Made by a program: the position numbers and the translations under genes
Notes under the pieces: generated by a model
Databases searched by the model: none
Seen by the model: only the letters and a program-made list of their open reading frames with translations
Told to the model about the DNA's origin: nothing
NCBI GenBank assembly: GCA_002099365.1
Contig: MSED01000013.1
Location: forward strand, 1,984,001-2,048,000
Origin: Phialophora verrucosa
Taxonomy: Eukaryota > Ascomycota > Eurotiomycetes > Chaetothyriales > Herpotrichiellaceae
DNA length: 64,000 bases
Direction: 5' to 3'
Shown here: piece after piece, positions 34,840 through 45,430 of the stretch
Position numbering within the stretch: position 1 is the first letter of the stretch
Layout: every line of letters starts with the position of its first letter

Positions 34840-35368
34840 CAGCAACGACGTGGCGACGGGATTCGAACCAAGCAAAGGAAGAGAAAGGGCTTAAGCCGGG
34901 GAATTCACTGCCGAAGATAAAGTTCTCGGGTTGTTGCGCGGCGTCAAGCATCCCGCAATGTTGTTGAGGGGGGTTACTTGCCGCTAAACGATTTCCGAGG
35001 GGTTCGGCACGCACGGGCTCTGCACTAAGGCACGCAACAAAGTACCAAGTACCTGCTGCCGAACGGCCGCCTGAAGCCATTGGGCGAGACGACGCGGAAA
35101 GACGGAAGCCGCAGTGAGACGCCCCGCTACGCAGCCAGCTAAAGTGAGAAAAAGTGAAGCAGCGCGACCAGAGATCCAGGCTGCACGAATGAGATGTCGG
35201 ACAAACCAATGCGTTGTGCAGCAGCCTGGCCCTAGATATGTGCGTCGCTCGAAAATGTGATTGACCTCCGTAGAAGCGGGATCTTCTGGCAATCAATATT
35301 TAGACTGAACTCCAGTTCACTTGTTTTGCCTTTTCGTCAGAGACCTTTCGAGGCACCACCGACGGGCA
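34840..35368. promoter_or_regulatory. Shared divergent promoter of methyltransferase and P450
   Basis: 529 bp between two divergent starts. No regulator site is assigned with confidence. Confidence 0.5.
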
Positions 35369-37115
35369 ATGTCTTATCTGTATTCCGGCCTGATCATTTC
35401 GGGGGTGGCCTGGGTCGCATACGTCTTTGGGCTGGTCATTTACAGACTGTACTTCCACCCCTTAGCTGGATTCCCGGGACCCAAGTACGCCGCGATAAGC
35501 AAATGGCATGAATACTACTTCGACGTTCATTTACAGGGCAAATTTATCTTCCACATCAAGGCCCTGCACGAAAAGTATGGTGCGTTCATCTGCTGCTTTT
35601 CCATTGCTTTTGTCGCCTGTGATTCTTGGGCCTGACCTGTGCGCGTGGATACCGCAGGACCGATCGTTCGCGTCACCCCGGACGAGGTTCACATTCTGGA
35701 TTCCGATTTCTGGGAAACCCTCTTTACCAAGGCCGGACGGGTTGATAAGTACGACTGGATGTCCGGTCGCTTCGGGAACGAAAACTCGGTCTTGAGTACT
35801 GCGCCAGACGAGCTGCACCGTATACGACGGAACGCTTTGAATCCTTTCTTCTCGAGAAAGAGGATTATCGACCTACAGGCTATTATCCGCAAAAAGCTCA
35901 ATCGCATGATTGCCAAAGTACGAGAATACAGACAATCGGGTGCTCCGTTGGCCATCAATCGGAGTTATATGGCATTGGCTGAAGATGTCATCATGGAATA
36001 CTGTTTTGCTCATGACTACGACAGTCTCAATGCTCCCATCGGGACACCTATTCTGCATGATCCATTCCGTGCCGTCAGCATTAGTGGGAACATGTCGCTA
36101 CAGTTTCCTCTGGTGCCGAAGATCTTGAATTGCTTGCCCCAGTCCTGGCTCGTCAGACTGGAACCGTTGTATGCCCTTGTCTTCAAGATGCAACGCGTAA
36201 GCATCCTGGGGGTTGGAGCTTCCTTTTTACCCTTTTCTGACGTATCGCGCAGGACTTTGCCCGGCAAATCGTCGACTTGAAAGGGGGCAAGATTGATGCG
36301 CTGGCTGCGAAAACCGACCACACCACTGTGTTTTCCGAGTTGCTTCGCGGGGACCTGCCTTTGAGCGAGAAGTCGGACCGCCGCCTACAAGATGAAGCAC
36401 AATTAATAATAGGAGCTGGACTCGCGACTACCGGCTGGACACTTAGCGTAGCCACCTTCTACATTTTACGCAATCCTGCTGTCCTTGGACGTCTACGTAA
36501 AGAGCTGGAGGAAGCCGTCCCGACCAGTAACGAGTCAGATCCCAGCGCACCGTTCGAATGGACCGAACTAGAACGACTTCCGTATCTGTCGGGTTGCATC
36601 AAGGAAGCCATCAGACTGTCCTATTCCACAACGTCGCGCAACGCCCGTCTCTTGCCCAAGCCACTTCAATACGGGGAGTGGACAATCCCAGCGAGGACTC
36701 CGATTTCAATGACAATCCCATTCCTCAATCACGACGAGGAAATATTCCCCAACTCGACTTCGTTCGTCCCTGAAAGGTGGCTTGACTCGCCCAAAGCAAA
36801 AAATGGATCCAGCTTGGACCGATACTTCGTGGGGTTCGGTAAAGGCACGAGGTCCTGTTTAGGAATCAAGTGAGTTTGAACCGCTCCTCAACTTTCAGCC
36901 TGGATCCCCTATGTCCTGTTCTAACAATGCTTTGTGTGTCAAACCTTAGCCTCGCGTACGCCGAACTCTACTTGACCCTAGCAGCTATGTTCCGGTACTT
37001 CGACCTTGAGCTGTACGAGACTGACGAAAGTGATGTGGAATTGGCTCACGACTTCTTTCTCCCATTTCCTAAACTTGACTCCAAGGGTATCCGGGTGATA
37101 GTAAGGCCGACCTGA
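35369..37115 (+). CDS. Cytochrome P450 (trichodiene oxygenase-like group)
   Basis: Exons 35369-35579, 35658-36196, 36253-36869 and 36950-37115 give 510 aa; all junctions keep frame (donors GTGCGT, GTAAGC, GTGAGT near the heme motif). An N-terminal membrane anchor (YSGLIISGVAWVAYVFGLVIY) precedes the Pro-rich hinge HPLAGFPGPKYAA. Helix I is marked by IGAGLATTGWTL (AGxxT-like), the ExxR by KEAIRLS, the PERF region by FVPERW and the heme-binding loop by FGKGTRSCLGIN with the Cys ligand. Overall similarity is to fungal ER monooxygenases of the trichodiene oxygenase type, often tailoring enzymes of secondary metabolism; the substrate is unknown. An Asn follows the heme Cys-Leu-Gly-Ile across the last intron. 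ATG at 35369; the frame upstream begins with TTG. Confidence 0.92.
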
Positions 37116-37915
37116 GATCACAATGAATGAAACTCCCCCAATACTGGGTTGGCGGCATTGAGTCAAAGCGTCGCGCAATCAATTTACATTCACGACGGGG
37201 CTATGTTAGCAGCTTTAGTGTGCTCTCTGAGCTATCTGATCCCCGCTGGCTCCTTCTCCTGTACAAATGGAACTCACCACATACGCAAAATGAGATCTCT
37301 CGGAAAACTGAGGCACACACCGCTAGAAGCCCACTTACGACGGGTTGAGATGCCATTAACCAAGATGTTAAACGTCGTGCTTAGAAGTTCAACTTGCAAG
37401 GCTCGATTAAAGGTTCCCGAGGGTCTGTACACAGTAATGACGCCGCCAAGGATGTGTCCGCGTACGACGCGTGTAACCCACGCATCCCACACTTGTAATA
37501 TTACCATCAGCTCTCAGATCTTTGTGGTCAGGCATAACCCCGCCACGCTGTGACGCCGTTGCTTTCGGCATGTGATGTTGACTATATCTTCCTGCAGGCA
37601 GCTCTTTCTTAGTTATACATGACAATACATTACTCGCCCCCAACAGCAAGCTTACTGTACGTGACAACAACGCCTTGAAGTCATCATCCCTCAAATCGAG
37701 CAACTAAAGTTGCTCGTCTGCTCCCCCCTACCCTGATGCCAGAATGACGTACCGGCCGATTGGAAATCTTCTCCGCGCCTCAAGATGCTTGCGAGATACA
37801 TATCGGGTGGGTGTTATATTGGTCTAAAAAAGCAAAAGAGCTCCTCGTCTTGTGGTCGACTTTACGCCCCCCTTCCAAAGACAGACCATCCACGCGGGCC
37901 GACAAGCAAACAAAG
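37116..37915. other. Spacer carrying one copy of a 168-bp repeat
   Basis: Between P450 and flavoprotein. It contains the repeat copy at 37125-37292. No gene recognised in the rest. Confidence 0.5.
37125..37292. repeat. Dispersed direct repeat, copy 1
   Basis: Starts GAATGAAACTCCCC and includes GGCGGCATTGAGTCAAAGCG and CTCTGAGCTATCTGATCC. A second copy at 40217-40386 has the same orientation and roughly 80-85% identity by eye. The pair brackets the flavoprotein gene. It may be an LTR or other noncoding repeat; no terminal structure is certain. Confidence 0.85.
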
Positions 37916-39544
37916 ATGGTACAACCTGACTTCGATGTTATTGTCCTTGGTTATGGGTCAGCGGGCGCCAATGCGGCACTACAAGCCGCTCGCGTGGGAG
38001 CCCGTGTTCTCATAATCGACAGTGCGGCCAAGCCCGGCGGCAATTCGTACGTTTCTTCGGCCAACATGGCGATGCCGACGGACTATCACAAGAAAGACAA
38101 GTCCGACGGCCACCAATATTCCGATTACCTCAAAGAGGTCAGCCAGGGCACGACGCCCAAACCTGTAATCGACGCGTTCGTCGAGGGACTCTACGAACTA
38201 CCGACTTGGCTCGAAGAGCTGGGAGCAACGTTTGAAGAAAACGAGTTCGAGCGCATGTGGACGGTACGTTTATGTTTCCCTTATCGGAATTCCGAGCCCG
38301 AGCCTGAGCCCGAGCCTGGCTGACCGGGGGCCCGGGGAGGAGGTCAGTATTACATCCCCGCCATCACCTTCCCGAGACTCCAGACAGCAAAAGACCTCGA
38401 TCTTCGGGTCTATCACGTCAAACAAACCGAGCGATGCCCGGCACCTACAGCAGGCCGTCGCGTCTGGGAATTGCTCAATAGCCACTTGCAGAACTATTCG
38501 AATGTCGAGATCAGGACGAACACCCATGTCCACACAATCTTGCGGGATCTGAACGGTCTCATCCGGGGTGTCACACTCGGTAATAGTGGCGAGAACATTA
38601 CCTCCAGCGCTGTTGTCATGGCATGCGGCGGCTTCGAGAACGACACATACCTCAAACGAGACAACCTCGGCCCTCGCAAGATCGGACTCCTCGGTTCACC
38701 GGCGAACAAGGGATCCGGGGTACGCCTCGCCCAAAAAGTGGGCGCCAAAACCTGGCACATGAACGCAGAAGCGTCGGTGCTCGGCTTTCTGCCCCCGGAC
38801 GCCGAACATGGCTTTGCCCTCGCGTTGCGACACGCCGGATTTATCTTCATCAACAAGGACGGCCAACGGTTCATCAACGAAGCCAAGCTAGAATCTCACA
38901 GGGGTCATTCAGACACTGCCGCCCTCGATCACGAGACCGGCAAATACGCACACGATCCGATCTGGCTGGTCATGGACGAGGAGAACATCAAAGACAACAA
39001 CGGTCTAGCACTCGAGGTTTTCAGCTACCAGGTCATTGTCCAAGGGTACAAGTGGTCGGAGCATAGCGCCGAGGAAATCCGAAAGGGGTGGGTGAAGAAG
39101 GCCGGATCGATCTCTGAACTTGCCGCCATCACGGGCGTTTCCGAACAAGCCGTCAAACTCACAATCGAGCAGTGGAACAAGCACTCCGACTCGGCGGCCA
39201 AGGACCACCCTGATCCGTTCGGTCGAAGCGGGGAGGCATTGTGCCGGATCGAGGCGCCTTACTACGCCATGCAGCTCACACCGCTGCTCTATAACACCCA
39301 AGGCGGCCCGCAGCGCAACGAAAAGGCCGAGGTCGTGGACCCAGACGACAACGCCATCCCCGGTCTCTACGGTGCTGGTGAATGCGGGTCAATCTGGGGC
39401 CACTCGTACCAGAGCAGCAGTAACTTTGCCGAGACGATCGTGTTCGGCCGCATCGCTGGGCGAGAAGCAGCGCGGTATGCGGGCAAGGAGAGGGACGAGA
39501 CAAGGCTTCCCACAAAGATTCCTCCGGATCAATTCGAAAGATGA
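37916..39544 (+). CDS. FAD-dependent fumarate-reductase-type oxidoreductase
   Basis: Exons 37916-38263 and 38348-39544 give 514 aa. The intron has a GTACGT donor, a GGCTGAC branch and a GGTCAG acceptor. An N-terminal Rossmann dinucleotide-binding motif is clear: DVIVLGYGSAGANAALQAARVGARVLIIDSA, then PGGNSYVSSANM. The FAD-binding C-terminal signature includes GLYGAGECGSIWGHSYQSSSNFAETIVFGRIAGREAA. Middle motifs VVMACGGFEND and GSGVRLAQKVGA fit the fumarate reductase/succinate dehydrogenase flavoprotein and 3-ketosteroid dehydrogenase superfamily, whose members add or remove hydrogens next to a carbonyl or carboxyl; tricarballylate dehydrogenase is a near relative. Its neighbour P450 is on the same strand, supporting a shared pathway. 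No targeting sequence is seen. Confidence 0.9.
38294..38317. repeat. Two 12-bp units inside an intron
   Basis: GAGCCCGAGCCT is repeated twice in tandem in the 84-nt intron of the flavoprotein gene. Confidence 0.85.
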
Positions 39545-40600
39545 TCTTATGGAGGTGAGTGAGTCGTCCATGAAGGGATCCCGCCCGCCTGCAAGCGACG
39601 CCGGGATTGAAACCTTCCTCCACCAATTCCGTGGTTATGGCCGTCGAAGTGGAGCAGAAAGATCCGATCAATCAACCGACAGCCGATCAACGGCCTCTTG
39701 CAACTCTTATACTGAGAGGGGCTTGAACCTCCACTCGAAAAGAGAGAAAAAACGCAATCAGGACGGTTGCTCCCAGTACCAGAACTTGCCAGCATCAAAA
39801 GGTCGCTGTCCATCAGAGCAATCTACTGGTCCTTCGGGTGTTTGTCCGTTTTTGGAGGGGTCATCTCCGTCCTTTACGATGTACGCCCCCCGGCTGGAAC
39901 GTTAGCGGACTGGATGCGTCTCTGTCGAAAAGCCTAGAGCTGTGGGCATGGATCGACTTTGCCTCCGTTCAGGTAAGCGTATAGATAGATTATAATGATC
40001 CACCGTTCGGAGCTCTCCTCTAGCTGCATACGCGATTATACAACCGATTGCAAGGCTCCCGGCCATCCTGTATAGCTGGACTGGAACATATAAAAGCCAT
40101 CCCTCATCTTTATGGTCTGTGTCGTTTTAGAGCGGTCTTTAGGTAGCATATGACCATACTCTCACGTGGACAATACTCGAGTCGGGCAACGGACAACCTT
40201 ACGGGACCCCTCATGCGAATGAAACTCCCCGATATTGGTTTGGCGGCATTGAGTCAAAGCGTCGTGCAATCGGTTTATATTCTCGACGGGGGCTATGTTG
40301 GCAGCTCTAGTGCGCTCTCTGAGCTATCTGATCCTCTCTGGCTACTTCTCTGTACAAACGGAACTCACTACATATCCCAAACTCAGACCTTCCACTCATT
40401 CTGCACAAAACGGATCGATCTCAGACTCGAAGGCTCAAATACGGCTACCACGTCGGCAAATGCAAAGCAGTGGCGGCGCCAGCCACCAATCATTCAGCCA
40501 CCGAACCCGCCATATTCTTAAGCCATAGTGTTTTTTCGACCTCTATGGCGATGTATCTTTAGGGCTCTGAAATGAATACATGAATACGGCCCATATTCAC
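39545..40600. other. Spacer with relics and the second repeat copy
   Basis: Contains the repeat copy at 40217-40386. At 39816-39972 there are short hydrophobic coding-like stretches in two frames followed by a GTAAGC donor-like site, possibly a gene fragment. No gene is called. Confidence 0.4.
40217..40386. repeat. Dispersed direct repeat, copy 2
   Basis: Partner of 37125-37292, same orientation, about 3.1 kb apart. It lies 215 bp before the LTR at 40601. Confidence 0.85.
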
Positions 40601-40731
40601 TGTTGAAGCAAGTGATAGTATTGTTGTCTGTGTAGATTGTCCACTTTCTTCCTGTGAAGGTGGGATGACTATCTTACATGCACAAGGTCCTCATCCTTGT
40701 CACACCGTTTCAGCCACCGGGATCTTCAACA
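40601..40731 (-). repeat. Copia LTR copy A
   Basis: 131 bp bounded by perfect inverted ends TGTTGAAG...CTTCAACA, adjacent to the polypurine tract and RNase H end, so it is the 3' LTR of the minus-strand element. Confidence 0.75.
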
Positions 40732-42100
40732 CTCCCACTCGATGGCTACCTTCTCCAGGAGAGTACCAGCGACTATCGATCACGGTGCGGAAAGGCCCCG
40801 CCAAAACCTTCGAGTGCCACTTGAAAGAAAAGGAAAGGAACAGGTGCTTGAGTATCCGCTCTGAGCTCAGGTCGACGATCCGTGAACATCACTCAATGCC
40901 GAGCCCTTTCCGAAACCATTCGGTTCGGTCTCGTGGAAGAGGTTTGGTGAGTCCATCGGCGATCTGTTCTGTCGTTGGAATGTATTTCAGTTCAACGGCC
41001 CCAGCGCCTTGAACCTCTCCCTGCCACTTGCGTTGGATGTCCATGTGGTTGGTGCGGGAGTGGTACTGAGGATGAGAGCACAGCGCGATGGCTCTCTGAT
41101 TGTCGCCGCAAATGATCGTGACGGCTTTTTCCTTGCCTCATGTTGAGTTCATGCCACGACACCTTCTGGTGTCTCGTGTGGCGTGTACATGGTTTGATCT
41201 TCTCTGAGCGACGCCATCGTTTCTGTGACTGTCAAGTCGGCTAGGGAGATGGACTGGACGCCAGACTGCGTCACAATGATGGCGTCGCTCCTGATGTCAG
41301 TGATATTGACCACCACGATCGGGCCCCCGGAAGCCCAGTCTTGGAGTCCTTCCGGTGTGGGCCTTAGCAGGAAACGTTGGTGGTCCGGCCGATCGCGGAG
41401 TTTTTGAATACACCGGTCGACCTCTCGGACCGCTTCTAACTGTCGCTTCGCTCCAAAGCTTCTTCACTTTGAGTCTTCCGTGTCGTGGACAGAAGTATTC
41501 ACTTCCGTCCGTGGACTGTCGTACTCGGCCGCAAGGTCGGGACAGGGTCGCCGAAGGGCCGATAGATCGCTTCGATCGTCTATTTGCAACCCAATGATCT
41601 TCCTCGAGTGAGCTCCAGCAGTTCCAGAGCATTGAAGGTCTCTCCTCCATTCTGTAGAACCAGTGCACAGACGTCCGATGAGATGCCGAAGAACTGTGAT
41701 ACCACATGGCGTTGGTCGTCCCGGCTTAAGGAGCGGTTGTGGACTTGGGGAGGAGACGAGCGACATCCGTGACCACCGGGGCAGCGAGAGGCCATTGGGC
41801 ACGTTGCTTGAGCAATGCGATGGAGTTGACAGCGGCGGCGAGGCGATAGAAGGGAATGCCCTTGATGCAGTCCCAGGCCTGGAGGAATCTTTCTAGAGCC
41901 TCGTCGTTGTTTCTCTCTGAAAATCCTGTCACTGGTCAAGCTGGAAGCGATTGTACCGTCCTCTCTTGCAATGTATATCAGAATCACTTCATGCTCTCAT
42001 CAGCAGGCATGTTCCAAAGCTTCCAAGCAGCGGGATCAACTCCGGGAGTCTCGCCAATCCCAATTCACTCGACCCCGATCAGCCGTCGTCCTTGCTAGTC
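40601..42100 (-). mobile_element. Ty1/copia LTR retrotransposon remnant
   Basis: A minus-strand copia relic with most of pol deleted. From low to high coordinate: an LTR (40601-40731), a polypurine-like GAGTGGGAG next to it, an open RNase H C-terminus (about 41127-40889) and decayed gag pieces (about 41300-42090). The RNase H piece has the copia signature of a DNQ motif, SRTNHMDIQRK and YIPTTEQIADGLTKPLPRDR before its stop. Gag-like pieces include GVDPAAWKLWNMPADESM followed by a stop, and ALERFLQAWDCIKGIPFYRLAAAVN. Protease, integrase and reverse transcriptase are not seen. Stops and frame changes show it is inactive. Confidence 0.8.
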
Positions 42101-42658
42101 GGCCTTTCTCAAGTCTAAAAGAGATACACCGTCGTTCTTGATCATATTAGGTCCCACAACAGTGACGGACTCGGGAGACACGACGAACAGAACCCGTCAT
42201 AAGAGGTCCAAATTCCTTCATGGAATGCCGGGGTTCTACTCTTGTTGGGCGGATCCCCAAGTGTATGTGGACTTCTTCCTTACAAAAACTTAGTCGTAGT
42301 TGAATACCCCCATATGCTTTTATTTTATCATTCAGTAATCTCATGATCAATAACGATTTCCGCGGTATTCCCAGAGGTTGCCCCATGGTCCGCGGTAGCT
42401 GTTAATGTCGACTTTTTCAGTTACCGTAGCTGCTTTTGCAGCCCTTCGGTGTTGTCCTTATATCCTCCGTTTACGTAGATTGGCAAAATGAGGTGTTAAG
42501 TAGTGTCCTGCGTCTCTACTTCGTATTAGACACTACGTGGACAATGCACCTTGCACGAAGAATTACAACTTATCACACGAACACGGACGACGCTGCAGAA
42601 TTCCACCGAGGACTTCGCTCCTTCACCCAACAACTAGTTTAGCACAAGCCCTGACCCC
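42101..42658. other. AT-richer spacer
   Basis: Between the gag relic and the 3' end of the lectin gene. No gene recognised; it may hold further decayed retroelement sequence. Confidence 0.4.
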
Positions 42659-44258
42659 TCAAGGTGGCAACGCCAATGGACCGGCGGTGGCGAAGGTTAT
42701 GCCAACGAATCGAGAGGTTGACGGCAACACAGTGGATGATGCTGAAGAAGGTCCTCTCTCGGGCAACACACCTAATATTTCAAACTCATCGGCCGGCTCC
42801 CAGGCGGCGAGAGACTGGTTGTAGACCCTGTGGGCAACCTGGCCATAGTGGGTGTAACACAAGACATGCAGGCTGCCAGGGCCATCGACCAAGGCTTTTG
42901 GAGGCCCCTTCAGCCCCTTACCGATAATGTTGAATCCACTTGAAGGGTTCCAGATGCTGGCAGCGGAATGTTTATCCCACTCCAAGCTCTTATGAAGTAG
43001 GGAGCCATCTTCACCCCAAGCAAAAACATCAAGCCGCTCGGGGTCTGGAGAAGCTGCGGCGGGCTCACCCTGTATTGTCACATTGCCAGTGATGGAGGTC
43101 CAGGGACCTGATGGCATATTGTCCTCAAGTGCTAGATACCAAAGCCCAGCATCACCCCCACGGACTAAAACCTCAGCTTTGTTTAGTCCTCTTGAAATAG
43201 CCACAGGTCGAGACGTGCAATACCCGCCTAGGCTGTCGAAGGTATTGGGAGGCTGCCAGGTACTTCCATCCCAAAACTTGTGATAGAGTCCTTTGTTGGT
43301 AGGGTTGACTAAGAAGACATCAAGGTACCCGTTATCCCGCGTCAGTACAGTCGGGGCAAATTCTGACCATCGTCCCCCATGATTAGTCCATTTTCCGGGT
43401 GTATTCGCAGTCCAAGAGGCTTGCATAAGCCGGTACTCTGGGGAGGCGCTCATGATGAACAGTTCGTACCTTCCTTCACTCGGGCAAACAACCGTGGGGC
43501 TGCTGCCGTATGAACCTCCAAAATTCCACCATGTTTCATCTCCAGGTAGCCAATCCAATGAGAGATTATGGGATTTTGAAAACATCGAATGGTCCGGCTG
43601 GCCTCCAGTGACGAAAATATCTACCACTCCAGCCACACAGGAGGCGATAGCAATGCCATTTTGAAACTCGGCCACAACCCCACCAACTGGTGTAAAAGAT
43701 GCATCTCGAGGTATCCAGTCGGAAGGCCTTTCGGCGGAAGTATTTCGGAATTTCCAATATACGCTCCGGTTTTCCGCCAAAGCCAGCACTTCCAAGTGAG
43801 GGTAACCCCATGACAGTGCCATGGGGTGCAGGTAATTGGAAAGAGGAGTCGCAGGGCCGACCATACTTCCTGTCGGTGTAGTGTTCGGTGGGTTGATTGG
43901 TGAGCTAGATGAAGTAGAAGTCGCGCAAGTCGCATCACCAACACTGTTACCAGCGATACTTTAGCTTCTAGGTCATCAAATTCAAGACGAAGTTTCCTTA
44001 CCTTGTTGCGGTGCACTGCGAATCGCGATTGGCGAGGACTCCTCCTAACGTACCACCAAGAATGGCCGCAATGAGAATGCCAACGATGCAGGCTATCCAT
44101 ACCCATTTCCTATGCCATACTTTTCGAGTCTTTTGCTCTGGGGACGTAGGCAGATCGACATGCTCCTTCAAAGGATATGGAGCAACTTCGACCCCCGGTG
44201 CCGGAATCGGTTCTAATGTCGAGTACCACTGCGGTTCTGTCTTTTGAACTTCTGCCAT
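42659..44258 (-). CDS. Membrane-anchored beta-propeller lectin-like protein
   Basis: Exons 44258-44002 and 43958-42659 give 518 aa. The 43-nt intron (GTAAGG...GCTAAAG) is the only acceptor choice that avoids stops. Residues 1-52 are a cytoplasmic-type tail with a basic end (KTRKVWHRK), 53-75 a single transmembrane segment (WVWIACIVGILIAAILGG), 87-120 a Ser/Thr/Pro stalk. The body (about 120-490) has repeated blades of the PLL/fucose-lectin kind: blade ends such as YLDVFLVNPTNKGLYHKFWDGSTW, AEVLVRGGDAGLWYLAL, RLDVFAWGEDGSLLHKSLEWD and SLHVLCYTHYGQVAHRVYN, alternating with loops such as FDSLGGYCTSRPVA. The topology predicts a type II protein with the propeller outside. Sugar specificity is unknown. 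Upstream and downstream lie copia LTR sequences. Confidence 0.8.
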
Positions 44259-44909
44259 CACAGGAGATACTGCATGGACACTGCCTGCGCTCTGAATCTT
44301 GAGAAAATTTCGATAGAGACAGCATCATGTCGAGAAAGCCGAACTCCACAGAAAGTTGGACATGAAGAGGGTTGCGGTGATGCGAAGAATACGAACCCAA
44401 CTGCAGAGTGTGCGAGCCACAAGTCCGGAATTGTCCTGCAACAGCAAAATATACCTTGGCGGGAGCTCAGCTGTGTCTTGGGAGAAAGGCCAAGGCCCCT
44501 CTTGAGCGAGATTTATCGTCTTCACGTCCATGGCGGACGTAGGACAACTGCCTACCCCGCAGAGGCTAAGGTCTGGGGCGTTTTCAACGTCTGAATCAAA
44601 GGCTTTTTTTTGAAGCCGATACCTCGAGGACTGCTTAGGAAGGTGAGGTTTGTAGTACTGACTGTACAACAATATGGTTGAGCTGTATGAAAGACTGATC
44701 TGTGTGCAACTGTATGGAAGGCAGGCGGTGTGCCAAGGTCCTGCCGTCCATGAGTTCCGGGGTGATTGATGTTTGGTGGGAACCTGTAACTCGATGAAGA
44801 TGCCAAGATCTTGTCAAGTCTTGGATGCTTGGGTTCCCGAAAACAGCCTTTGCCGTTCCCCAGCGACGGTAACAATATCAATCACCTTCACCGACGGTCC
44901 GATTAGAGA
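44259..44909. other. Upstream region of the lectin gene
   Basis: No gene recognised; presumably promoter. It ends at LTR-like copy B. Confidence 0.4.
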
Positions 44910-45042
44910 TGTTTAAGCAAGTGATAGTATTGTTGTCTGTGTAGGATGTCCTTGTTAGTCTTCCCGTAGAGGCGGGATGACTATCTTTATAGAAAGAAAA
45001 AGGACAATCTCACAGACAACAATACTATCACTTGCTTCAACA
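44910..45042. repeat. Copia LTR-like copy B with long inverted ends
   Basis: 133 bp. The left 78 bp match LTR copy A (TGTTTAAGCAAGTGATAG... to GGGATGACTATCTT). The right end (about 45010-45042) is the inverted copy of the first ~33 bp, ending TTGCTTCAACA. The result is a hairpin-like element with ~33-bp inverted termini. No 5-bp target duplication is visible (AGAGA left, GTATC right). Confidence 0.8.
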
Positions 45043-45430
45043 GTATCTTTATGGGCACATCCTCCGGGCGCTCTTTAGCCTACTTCTGGGCACTTCCTCC
45101 AGATCGCTTAATGGCTCGTGCGCCTCATCCGTATTCGTTCTCATAGCATTCGCCTCGATGCATGTGCGCAACCCTTCCACGAGCTCCATTTTCATGCACT
45201 CAGGATCTCGCACAGCATCCCATCCCCCAATGGAAGACCATTCGACAAGCGACAGGAATTCCAGACAACCCTGATCCCACAGCTCCAGCCTTCGGTTTGC
45301 TGTGGGGTAGGCTGTTCACCATTCGTACGTCAGTCCGTCAATAATAAAAACATTTAGGGGATAGGACCACCGCTTCGCTGTACGTATATTTCAAGCTCGC
45401 AAACTCTTCCTACAATCGCGTTAGGAATGA
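45043..45430. other. Spacer
   Basis: Between LTR-like copy B and the broken protease. Nothing supportable. Confidence 0.4.

Noticed and set aside
34855..34885. GGTTCGAATCCC on the minus strand, like a tRNA T-loop
   Set aside because: The flanking bases do not form a 5-bp T stem and no anticodon or D arm can be folded in the preceding 60 bases.
40601..45042. A complete copia element with both LTRs as a simple pair
   Set aside because: No matching 5-bp target duplication is seen (TTCAC before 40601, GTATC after 45042), the second LTR is rearranged and the lectin gene separates it from gag, so a simple intact pair is not supported.
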